64,000 nucleotides of DNA from contig NC_059347.1 of NCBI RefSeq assembly GCF_019703515.2, forward strand, positions 20,110,001 to 20,174,000, in the 5' to 3' direction. The notes under the pieces were generated by a model, which was not told the DNA's origin, ran no database searches, and was given only the letters and a program-made list of their open reading frames with translations. The stretch's first letter is position 1; every line of letters begins with the position of its first letter. This DNA is from Myxocyprinus asiaticus (Eukaryota; Chordata; Actinopteri; Cypriniformes; Catostomidae). Below, in pieces: positions 28,201 to 40,200 of this stretch. Both the position numbers and the translations under genes were made by a program.

Positions 28201-31200
28201 TTATATTTAAAATCATTTAAATATTATTATTTATAATAATTGTATCATTATTTATTGAATTATTTTTATTTAGAGGCTGTTCTCAGGAAATATTGATATG
28301 GGATTCATTGTGATTAATTGTATTAATTAATCAGCACATCATGTAATAAATTCACCTTATAACCCTGTCTACTACACCGGACGTGAGTGGTGTATCACAT
28401 CACATCAAAAACAAATGAAACCCATTATAATCAATGAGAGACGATGTCTGGGTAAAATCCAATTTCAAAGCATGCATTAAAACAATGTTCTAGCAATTTA
28501 ACTCAGAATAAACTCACTAATCACAGAACTTGAGTAGTTTCTATTGCTAAACAACACATTTTCGCGTGAACATGTGATCCACTGTGATCGAACTTCTCTC
28601 ATAGCTCTAACGAATGCACAACGGTTGTCAAGATTTTCACAGACATCAAGTTTTTCTCCTTTTTGAATATAAGGTTTTTCACATCTCTACATTCTTTGTC
28701 CTAATTGCACTGACATATGGTGTGGGATGATCCAATCCCTTGACCAGCCACTCTAGAGAGCTTATGAGCCGGTGAGCAACGGTGGGCTTTAAATGCCATT
28801 AATAAGACTGCTACAAAGACTCCTTTCTTTGGCTCCACAGATTGGGTTCCCACAGTGCAGCCCTCAGAGGCCTCTCTAAAGGGCAGTCTCATAGGCCAGG
28901 GCAGGTATCTCATACACAAAACATCTAGACTTCCACTCAGGGAAGTCTCTTTGAATCAGTGTGACTTAATAATATGCCTGACTATCTCATTGTCTGATGC
29001 TCTATTTCACTCTCTATTACAAGCTTACTAAGCAAAGAGTCATTGCTACAAGGTCTTAACACATCCCTGATGGCATACTATTAATTTGCAACTGTCTGTT
29101 TCAAGATAATGAATATTCAATACCTATACTCATTTAGGTACAAGTCATTGAATCACAACCAAAATCAAAACAGAAAACTTTGGGTGGAGATAGATATCCA
29201 AAGAGATCTATCAGCAACAATTTCAAGACCAACGATATATATATATCTGTCACGAGGAGCGTGAGGTCTGACAACCAGGTCTGGGTAGGCCAGTAGGGTG
29301 CTACTAGGATGACCTGCTCCTTGTCCTCCCTGACCTTGCACAACGTCTGTGCAAGTAGGCTCACTGGGGGAACACATACTTGCATAGCCCCAGGGACCAG
29401 CTGCGTGCCAGCGCATCTGTGCCAAGGGGAGCCTCGGTCAGGAAATACCAGAGCGGGCAGTGGGAGGATTCCCGGGAAGCGAACAGGTCCACCTGCGCTT
29501 GACCGAATCGACTCGAGGCAGTTGATGTTCCAACGCAGTCACGGGCCTGTCCAAGGACCGGCGACTGTGCGCCCGTTGTACACGGCACCTCAGCCACGCT
29601 TGGAGGCATCCATCATAACCACAACGCGACTGGAGACCTGCTCTAGGGGAACCCCTGCCCATAGAAACGGCAGGTCGGTCCAAGGGCTGAACAGACGGCG
29701 GCAGACCGGCGTGACGAGCACGCGGTGTGCACCGTGGTGCCATGCCCATCTCGGGACTCGAGTCTGAAGCCAGTGCTGAAGCGGTCTCATATGGCCAGGT
29801 GTGGGCGTGTTTGTGCCACAGCTGGCACATACCTGCCATAAAGGAACGGTGGCCGGTGGTCGTGATAACGGCGGCTGTGAGCACCAGATATATTTGACCC
29901 AGGGAATGAGGAAACCGCTCCTTTTCTGAACGTGTAGGTGCCGCAGCCCTTCAGGCATGCGGCGAATCAAAGAAAAGGCAAAGGATTCTCCTCCCGGCCC
30001 TTCACCGGGGGATGGAGTGGTCTGCTTACCATCTCTAGGCCTGCAGCAGGTCTCCACATGCCTGGGTCGCCCATCTCAGGGGCACTTCGAAGCCTTCCTT
30101 GGATTCTTGGCGGCTGGTCGTGAGACGGGTGGTGTCTGCTTCCTGCGGGTGGCTCCATGCTGGGGCCGGGCCGTGGGGGTGGGCTGCGGCAGAGCCGGTG
30201 TTGTTGCGGCAGGAGGATGCCCTTCGCACGAGCAGACGAGGTGCGAGGTCTTGAACCGCGCCGATGCAGGTTGTGCTGAATAGCCTCTGTCTTCTGTTAC
30301 ACCGCCGAGAACTGCTGGGCTAAGTCCTCGACGGTGTTGCAGAACAGGCTGACCTGAGAGACGGGGACGTCAAGGAACCATACCTTGTCAGCTTCCCACA
30401 TCTCAACCAAGTTGAGTCATAGGTGGCGCTCCTGGACCACCAGGGTGGACATCGCCTGCCCGAGAGTGCACGCCGTGACCTTTGTCGCCCGGAGAGCGAG
30501 GTCGTTTGCCGAGCGCTGCTCCTGCATCAATCCCGGATTAGAACTACCCTCGTGCAGTTCTCTTAGCGCCTTGGCCTGGTGCACTTACAGGAGAGCCATG
30601 GCATGCAGGGCGGAGGAGGCCTGTCCAGCGGCACCGCAGGCCTTAGTTGCCAGAGACGACGTAACCCTACTGGTGCTGGATGGGGGTCTCAGGCGGCCCC
30701 GCCAGATGGCGGCGTTTTGTGGGCACAGGTGCACCGCAACTGCCTTATCCACCTGGGAAATCTCAGAGTTCCCCCTGGCAGCCCCACCATCAAGGGTAGT
30801 GAGAGTGAAGGAGCTCAGAGACCGGGTCCGGGCAGTGAAAGTTGCCCGCCACGACCTCGTGAGCTCCTCATGAACCTCCGGGAAGAAAGGGACCGGGGCA
30901 GGGCGCAGCCATGAGCGGCGCTCTGTGCCCAGGAACCAATCGTCAGGCTGTGAGTGTTCAGCGGGGTAGAGGGTTCCACCCCAGCCTGACACACGCAGCC
31001 GCCTGGGCAAGCATGGCTGCCAGCTGCGCGTCAGGCTGCGACTGGGTGACTGCACCCGAAGGTGGGAGCCCAGTCGAGTCCTCAGCATTAGACTGGACAG
31101 CCCGCTCTTGCTGCAATCGAGAGCTCATCCACTTCGCGAGCACCAAAACGAGATTGCGAACTCGCCCTGAGACGAGCCAGCAGTCTCATCCCAGCGGGGC

Positions 31201-34200
31201 AAACGAGCATACTGGGGAATGGGAGGTCCGTGGGGAGTTACCCGGCGAAGTGGCTCCCATTGGGGTCCCCAAATCACCCCCAGTGCTAACCGACGCGGCC
31301 TCAAACCCGTAGGTAGAAGGACCGAGGCGGGGAGCCACTGGAGTGGTCTTTCCCTCTAACGAAGGAAAAACCATGACCGCAACGTTGCCATGGTCACGCT
31401 CTCGCAGTGAGAACATGACCCATCCATGAACGCTGTCTCCGCGTGGGCAGCGCCCAAGCACGCAAGACCGCGATCGTGGCCATCGGAAGCGGAGAGGTAA
31501 CGACCGCAACCAGGAAATACACACAAACGGAGAGTCATCTTTAAAAAGACGCTCTCCGTTAATGCCACTCTTTTAGAAGGGAAAATATACTCTTTCAGTA
31601 GGAAGAATATACTCTTTTAGCTGCTGAAGCGCCCAGGGGCATTCTCTGCCCTTCACCAGTGCAAGGGGGGGAGAAGCCGCTGTAATGCACCATAAATCCA
31701 ACAGCTTTTTGAGGTGAATGGCTCGCTGAACACAACCGCTCGGCTCCAAAGAGAAAATCTGAATGAGTGGTTGCGAGCCAGCTCCTTTTATACCAGTATG
31801 TCCGGGGGAGTGGCATGCAAATTCCACTCGCCAATTCCCATTGGCCTTTTTTCAAAGATCAGAGGTGTTCGGGGCTCCCAAGGGCGACCCCTAGTTTCAC
31901 TACATCGACACAATGTCGAGTGAGTGACAGATAGGGAACAGCTATTTGTTCAGCTACAAGTTATGTGTTTGCTTGCACATTAGATGTAGCAATATAATTA
32001 ATAAAAGACATCAAAGCCCCTATCAGAAAATGAATGACACAATCTGTTTGCAATATTTATGACTATACATGGACATACATTTTTTTTATTTTACACTCTA
32101 GGACACCTGAAAATCAGAGCAAGTGGGTATGCAACTGTAGCATGATGGAACAGTTTTTGGTTGAATGTTTTGTCAATGAAGAACAACTTCAAATGTTAAA
32201 ATGCCAATATAATCACCTTTTAATGCAGCTTTGGCAAAGAGAAGTCCATTATTGTAACATGCAGTAAAATACTGGGCTGATCCAAGTAATTGGATTGAAG
32301 CAAAACACACACTTAGATCCCCAAAGCCAGGGCTAACCAACACAGACTTAAGAAAATAAGTGTACGATTTCAACATGCTTACCCTGGGCCCTCTCTTTCC
32401 TGGTAATCCTGGCTTGCCAGGAGGCCCTTGAGGTCCCTGAAAGAGAAGAAGGGAGGGAAAATTGTGACAAAAAGCTAGGCAATTTTGTCTGAAATTTCTA
32501 CCTGCTGACATTGAATGAACTCTCAAACAAGGCAGTAATCTTCCTATTGGATGGAGGTAATGAACACTAGCTAATAGAGCTTCACCACAAGCTGATGTTT
32601 AAGGATAATTTTTTGTTGTTGTTTTATATAGAATTATTGTTGTATTTTCAGCAGTGTCATAGAAACTGTTTACAGTATGTTGCTGTGAATTTGTTGTATT
32701 CCAAGTGAAGAAATTAGGACAGAAATATACTACAATTGTATAAATTAATATAATATAATATAATATAATATAATATAATATAATATAATATAATATAATA
32801 TTTCAGAATATTATATTATATAATATTTTTATATTTAAAATAAAAACATTATTTTTTATATTTTAAAATACATGAGTTTCAAAAACAACAGTGTAAATGT
32901 AAATCTGACCAAAACTAAAATTAACCAAAAGAGACACATATTTTAAGTATTTAGAAGTATTTTAATATTTAAAACATTATTTTTCATGTCATTCAAATGT
33001 TTTTTTAAGCCTTTAAAAGAAATCATATGCCCTTATTTTATTATTTTATTTATATATTTGAAGTTAAATATGTAAAAATGACTTCTTACGGAGTATAAAG
33101 CACACATGCACCTTAAGAAATATGACAATTTATATGACAATTACTCGAGAAATCCCTGAAAGATACAATTAATCGGCATAGCCCTAAAACAGACAATTAA
33201 TCATAATAAACACAATTATGTGTCTGATTAATTGTCAGCCAAATTTCATAATCGTGATGGCCCTAATTGTGTGCTTCCTTTGTGGCAACAGTTTAGGGAG
33301 AGCCCTTTTTTGTTTCAGCATGACAATGCTCATGTGCAAAAAGCGAGGTCCATAAAAGGGCTTTTCACACTTGAAATCGTTAACCCTGGGTTATTCTAAA
33401 CCCCGGATAAACGGAATCCTGGGTTATCCTGTTTTATGTTTCACACTGTTCATACTTTACCATAGATTAATAATTAATCCTGGGTATTCATGTTCCGATG
33501 TTTCACACTATACATTCGTAAACCCCGGGTTAATGTTCTGATTTGCATATTTGTGGTGTCGATAATACTGATTGGACAAATGCAGCTTGCGACAGACACG
33601 CAGCCTGTCAATGGAGCTGCTCTGCTCTTCTGTGAAATGTCGGCAAGCAAATCATCTCTTTGTCTTTCATCTTCTGAAATACGCCGACAGTGGACTGACT
33701 TGCTAGAAAGACTTTGGTTGCACTAACGTGCTCATGCGGATCCAGCGAGTAGCAGCAATCTCCTGACAGTTTAAACGGCCTGTATCGCCTGCTTGGATTG
33801 TCGTCATGATTTGTGAATCAGAGGAACTTTTGATCCTGATCCTGAAGTTTTGTTTCTGGCTGATAGAATACGCGCTTCAGAGGAAGATATTAGATGAGCC
33901 CTCGACTACAAGAAAATGCTGGATTTTCGTGAGGTTCGTGAATTACATCTGTTTAAATGAGAAATCTGCATATTTGCAAACGGTATATAATAGATATTTT
34001 AATGATATTTGCCTTTTATCATTAAAAAAGAAAGTTAAAATTGACAGGGAACTGTTGAGGAGAGACTGTTAGAATACGTGCTTCAGAGGAAGATTTATGA
34101 GCGCTCCACAGGATGCTGGATCTGAAGTTTTGTGAGGCTGGTTTATTACATCTGTTTAAACAAGATATGTGCATATTAGCAGATGGTATATGATATTAGT

Positions 34201-37200
34201 TTTATTGACATTTGCTTTTTATCATTAGAAAAGAAAGTTCAAAATGACAGGGAACTGTTGAGAGACTGTTAGAATATGTGCTTCAGAGGAAGATTTATGA
34301 GTGCTCCATAGGATGCTGGATCTGCTGAAGTTGTGAGATTGGTTTATTACATCTGTGTAAACAAGATGTGTGCATATTAGCAGATGGTATATGATATTAG
34401 TTTTATTGATATTTGCATTTTTATCATTAGACAAGACAGTTAAAAATTACAGGGAACTTTTGAGGAGAGAGAGGGAGAATGAAACAGGCGAGCACTTTAA
34501 CATTATGAGCTCAAACGCTCTGATATGCGGACCTTTAAATGAGACTTTGTTGCACATGGTCTATTATTGTAGTAACACGTAACAACAAAACAAACCATGA
34601 CTGGTCATTTACATGTCTCAGTCGCTTTACATGCAAGCAGGCAATTTTCGGCGCCCTCAAGAAAAAAAATATCAACCGATGCCAATAATTAAAGTCAGAA
34701 TATCGCCGATTTATCGGCCTCAGCGATATATCGGTCGACCACAAGTAAGCACATTGTAAATTAATACTTAACATTTACAGAATGACACAAATATAGTGTA
34801 CATCAATATACTGTATGGTATGCTGTAAACTAATGTAATAAGCAATGTTACTGTGGTATGAAATACACTATGCAGCTTGCTGTCTATTTGTTTACTGTTG
34901 ATTTTGCACAAAAAAGATTTACAGTGTTGAGTGTATAAAAACAGGTCTTTTTCATTTTACATGACTGGGCAAGTGGCCCAGAAGAGGCAGGATTTATCAT
35001 TTGACTGCACTGTTAGCATAATTTTAGTTTTAAATCAAAATGGACTTCTGCTGATCCAAAAAAACTGTGTCCATTTTGCCAAGGTTTTACTGGCACAGTA
35101 CAATGCACTGGTTTCAGTCATCAACACCCTTGTTCATCATGGGCCTAGCTTTAAATCAATTACACACATGGATGAACTGCACTCAGTCACATTTAACAAG
35201 AGGTCAGTGTTCACAGCTTTGTGTTTCATTAATTTACTCAGTCAGAAGAGGTAAAAGAAGAAAGGAATGAGCACAAAGTCACACAATACATCTATCATTT
35301 CTAGTGCATCTGGGAAGAATTATAAAGTCAAAACTGATATTCCTTCAGGCTGTAACGTTGGGTTTTAGAAGTGGAAGAGAGGAGATGCAGGAGTAAGTAC
35401 TTTCAATATTTTAATAACAATCTCTGGAGTGGAACAAACACTGGAGTAGAACTAACAATAAAGATAAACATCATAACATAACTCAACGCAACACTTCAAG
35501 GACTGACAAAGGAATGAACAAAACAGGAGGGTATATACAAACAATGACTGATGGAATGGAGGACAGGTGAGGATTGGAAACAGATGGAAGTGATGAGGGC
35601 AGTGGATTCTGGGAGATGTAGTCTGGAGGAAAACTTCAAAATAAGAGTCCTTGAAGAACATGAGGGAAACAGACTGTGACATTAACCCCCCCCCTTAAAG
35701 GGCGACTCCTGGCGCCCAAAGACGGATGAGGAGGGTAGGGTGATGCAGAAGGTGAAGGATCCAAAGAGGATGATCAGGAGGCCTGGGGGTGGCTTCGGGG
35801 CTGGGAATGGATCTGGAGGCCTGGGTAGTGGCCACAGGGCAGGGACTGGGTCAGGAGGCGGAACCGCTGGAGGAGGAGACTCTGGGGAAGTGGGCGGAGC
35901 CATGGAAGAGTCTGAGGGCGGAGCTAGGAGAGGCTCGAAGGCAGGCGGAGCCATGGAAGGCTCTAAGGGCAGAGCTGTGGGAGGTGGAGCCATGGAAGGT
36001 GGAGCCATGAGAGGCTCGAGGGGTGGAGCCATGGAAGGCAGAGCCGTGAGACAGGGAACTTGGTGCCCAGAGAGTAGCCAACGGCTCGAAGGGCCAGGGT
36101 GGAGCCGAAGGTTCGGAGGACCGAGGTAGCGCCGAAGGCTCAGAGAACCGGCTCTGGGACGGTTGAGGCTACAGGCACTGGCTCTGGGACGGTCGAGGCT
36201 ACAGGCACTGGCTCTGGGACGGTCGAGGCTACAGGCACTGGCTCTGGGACGGTCGAGGCTACAGGCACTGGCTCTGGGACGGTCGAGGCTACAGGCACTG
36301 GCTCTGGGACAGTCGAGGCTACAGGCACTGGCATTGGCTCGTTGATCGTGGCAAACATTGGGGGAGGAGCCAGGGAAGGTGTGGAGCAAGGAGGTGGCAC
36401 GGGGTTCCCGCCAAAACCCACAATGTGAGGAGAGAAAGCCGGGAGAGGAGTAACCTTGGTAATGGAAGATAGCGAGAGGTGATGGATGTTCAGTGTGGCA
36501 AGGATATAATCCGCAAGCGAGAGATTCTCCGCCTCCGGAAGCGCTGTTGTTCGGTGATAGTTTAAACCCATACCGTAAATGGAATTGAGGTACATATCCG
36601 ATATAGTGGTTGTTATAGTGAGCTGGAAGAACTTGGTGGAATATTCCAAGAGGGGAAGATCCTGCCTGAACAGTTCCATGAAAACCCCTGTTAGCTCCAT
36701 GATGTGCTCGTCGAGGTCTGGCTTTCTATGAGAGTGGGATTGCTGAAGTAGAGGAGCACGTTAGGAGGAACAGGTAAGTGGGTAAGTATTCTTTGTTGGG
36801 TCAGTCCTTCTGTAACGTTGGGTTCTAGGAGTGGAAGAGAGGAGATGCAGGAGTAAGTACTTTCAGTCTTTTAATAACAAACGCTGGAGTGGAACAAATG
36901 TTGGAGTGGAACAAACGCTGGAGTGGAACTGACTCTAAAGCTAAACATCATAACATAACACTTCAAGGACTGACAAAGGAATGAACAAAACAGGAGGGTA
37001 GATATACAAACAATGACTGATGATGGAATGGAGGACAGGTGAGGAGGATTGGAAACAGATGGAATTGATGAGTGGATTCTGGGAGATGTAGTCCGGAGGA
37101 AAACATCAAAATAAGAGTCCTTGAAGAACATGAGGGAGACAGACTGTGACACAGGCATTGTTATTTAGTTTTTTACATTTATATATATCTCTCTCTACAT

Positions 37201-40200
37201 CACAAATTTCTGGAGATGTCTGTGAATGATTTCATTCATCCATGTCATTGTTGAATCATTGATATAATTTTGTTGAAAACAGCTTTGGAATTTGACTTGT
37301 ATTTGCTGGAGATGTTTCAACACTTATCCATGTGGCATACTCATCAGTGACAACTTTCAACGAATGGAAAAGTCTATTTTCCTACAATAAATTCTACAAG
37401 ACAATTCCTGACAAGGTTTCGTAACACCTGGCCCTGGCGAGATCCCATATCCTCATACTGAGAGTGGTACTGCCAGAACTCCACAATGTTTGAAAGTTTT
37501 GAAAGCAACACTCGCTCACCAATAAAGTGACTTTAAAGGTGTAACCCACTAATGATTTAAAGAAAAACATTACCAAACTCTAGATATGCAAAAACTGCAT
37601 TCATTTATTGACTTCTTTGCTGAAATGAGCACCATTTCACTCAATATTATCATAATTTATAGAATCCCATGGAATAAGATCAAACAACATAATAAACCAA
37701 GACTAAGCATTTTGCACACAGTATGTCTGCTTGATATGAATAAGATTAATAGTACACAGAAACTTTAAGCTGCAGAGAGAGAGAGAAACTCTTTGAGCTC
37801 CCTACTCTTTCTCGTCCACATGGCAAATTTCCTGAATGAGAATCTCTATTCCTCTCTATGCCTCCATGAAGGAACAAAAAGATTTGAAAGGAAGGAAAGA
37901 AGGTCTTTTATTGTAGGTCCTTGCTGGGAGTTCTACAGAAAATGCTTAGTGTGTAACAGCCATCCTGAACAGCACATCTGGTTGCTGTTTGTTGTTAAAA
38001 AGAGATGGAGAGAATGATCAGTTGTTTATAAAGTATTTACTTTCTTAATGCAGGTTATTGGTCTTATTGTAAGTAATACAATGGTGCATGCTAAGTCCAA
38101 AGAAATTATTGTCTTTGTAATCTTTATTTAAAATGTGCAGAAATGAATTGCTCTGTCTCTGATACAATTTTCCTTTTTAACTGATGTCACCAAAGCCTCT
38201 TTTATTTATTAAACTCTCCTTTCTAACCGTCTAGCTCTATTCCAGCATGTGATGCAGGGCTGCACAATTACAATAAAAATCCTAGTTGTTGATTATTTCC
38301 CTTGATATTGTAATCGCAATTACTAATTTCAATGAATAGAATTTACATTAAAGCACTTATTCTGTTTAGGGGATCTGCATGCCATATTCTTTATTTAGGC
38401 TACATATCCAAAACAAACTGTGAACTCTGTTCATGTGAAACATGAAACGTGCATCAGAATGCGCTAAACTCACTCTTTAGGACTGTAACTGATCTACATG
38501 ATCACACGGGAAGTTGGCATGTTGCTTCTGAGAGTTCCGGTACCCTAGGATTGGCCAAATTATGCAGACTCACCGACAAGCACCATCCCCTGCCAGTCAT
38601 TTTTGCATTGGCTGCAGTGTATATACTTTCCCCTGTGGAGTGACACTGAAGCACTTTGCTTGAGCAGTGTGGGAGACTCCGGTTCAAATCACAAAATGAA
38701 AGCAGGAAGTAATCGTGTTCGCATAATAAGTTACAAGCGTGATTCGGAGCAGTAGCGAATTCTCAGGGCCAGCAAAGCCTTCTCTGCTGGCCTAACATGC
38801 CAAATAAATAAATATTTTTCATCCTTTCATTCTCAGTCACCTTTTTGCCTATGTATTTTTAATCGCTTTCCACTCTTAATTAATCTACAAACAAATAGAG
38901 AAAAACGAAAAGTTTATCCAGTCAGAATTTATGCCTTGATGCTCACAAGCAAAGCGTGACAGCTGTTTCACAAATCGCATGCCCGAAGCTGAAGCCTTGA
39001 GTCTGAGCTCCACCCCCTCAGGCCTTCAGAATTTATATAGAATCCCTCAACAGTGCATATGAATGAGCATCTAATGTCAGATTGTCAGATTCATCAGCCA
39101 ATCAGATTTGTTTATTTGTTCTTGGTGGGTGTGATCTTTAGGATATGTCCCGGTCGAGGCCTTCTAGCTGGCATTGAGTGACACAATCACGCTTTAAGTG
39201 ATGTATGTAATTTGAAAGCGAAGAGCGTGAGATCTTGCTGACGAGTTGGCTGTCATCACTGCGGCTATCACCATTGAGAATGAGATCCTTATGGATTTAT
39301 GAACACGAGATGTTCTGCATGACCATGTGATTGCTTAATTTATTAAACAGGAAAGAAGGACTGATTTTCACTTCAAGTAAATTGGTAAGTGCTTTTTGCA
39401 TTGTTATAGCAACATCAGGAGTTTTCTAAGTGTAAATTAGGCTGCTTGAGCATTCAGTGTTGGATCAAGTTTTGAAAAGTAGTGCTGTGTTCCATTCAAC
39501 TCGGAAAGTCGGATTTTACAACTTCCTACTAGGAAAAGTGCAATGGAATGCACCTTTAAATCAGAATTACAACTTGTAGGCTTGTGCAGAAATTCTCAAC
39601 TTCGATTTCACCATGATGCAGGGGCGTGATGTCACACAAACATGTCGACATTCAGGGAGATATACAAAGTGATAAACATTCACTTTATTAAGTAATAATC
39701 GATAAATGAGTTCGTTTCCACATTACATGATATTAAAGCTTGTTTAACAAATGCCTGCAGAAACAGGTGTATAAAACATGGTAAATTATAATCTCTTTTG
39801 ATAATCGTACACTTGAAGCACAAATGCTAGCGCTGCAGCATTGTTTATCAGTTGGTTTGCTAGGAGACATCTCTAATGAGAGTCAAACACCTGCTAAGCT
39901 AACGGGAGCATTGCAGTTTTGTTTCCTTAAACGTTATCTTCCAAATATCGGGGAATGGAATGCATTTATGGTCAGAGATATCAAGTAGGAATATCCCTAA
40001 TCCAACTTGAATGGAACGCAGCATAACCGTGTACCCTGACGAAACTAAATTTATTGCAAGCAACATTTAAATAGCAAATATTATTAGATATATTTTTCCA
40101 GGTATTATAGACCTCCTTGGTAGATTCATATGAAAATTTATGATTTTTGAATGTCTGTTCGCGAGATGTTCATTTCACAAAACAGTCATGCTGCAGTTAA

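Larger units (their letters stand above)
25841..32382 (-). other. col27a1 intron 4 (6.5 kb)
   Basis: Contains a degenerate MITE (28014-28350) and a GC-rich DIRS-like retroelement (29232-31940). The stretches 25841-28013, 28351-29231 and 31941-32382 hold nothing recognised. Confidence 0.6.
35351..37151 (-). mobile_element. Short LTR retrotransposon (1.8 kb) with gag-like/Pro-rich ORF
   Basis: Two direct repeats (35351-35681 and 36811-37151) begin TGTAACGTTGGG and end CTGTGACA. The whole is flanked by the 5-bp duplication CAGGC (35346-35350 and 37152-37156). Read on the minus strand, a G-rich polypurine tract (near 35685-35697) precedes the 3' LTR. The interior is only 1.1 kb and codes for a short capsid-like piece plus Pro-rich repeats, with no protease, RT or integrase. 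It is therefore non-autonomous. Its interior is related to that at 45650-46456. Confidence 0.9.

Noticed and set aside
29309..31312. Several 100-160-codon plus-strand ORFs in the GC-rich block
   Set aside because: They are antisense shadows of the DIRS-like element in GC-rich DNA; the minus-strand frames carry the recognisable motifs.
32173..32526. 117-codon minus-strand ORF containing the collagen peptide of exon 4
   Set aside because: Only 32383-32436 is exon; the flanking codons are intron read-through past good AG and GT sites.
36150..36329. CRISPR-like array
   Set aside because: Units are directly adjacent without spacers, inside a vertebrate LTR element; it is a minisatellite.
35740..36428. 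Gly-rich plus-strand ORFs resembling a structural protein
   Set aside because: Low-complexity reading of the GGAGCC and 30-bp repeats; the LTRs, polypurine tract and capsid-like piece place coding on the minus strand.
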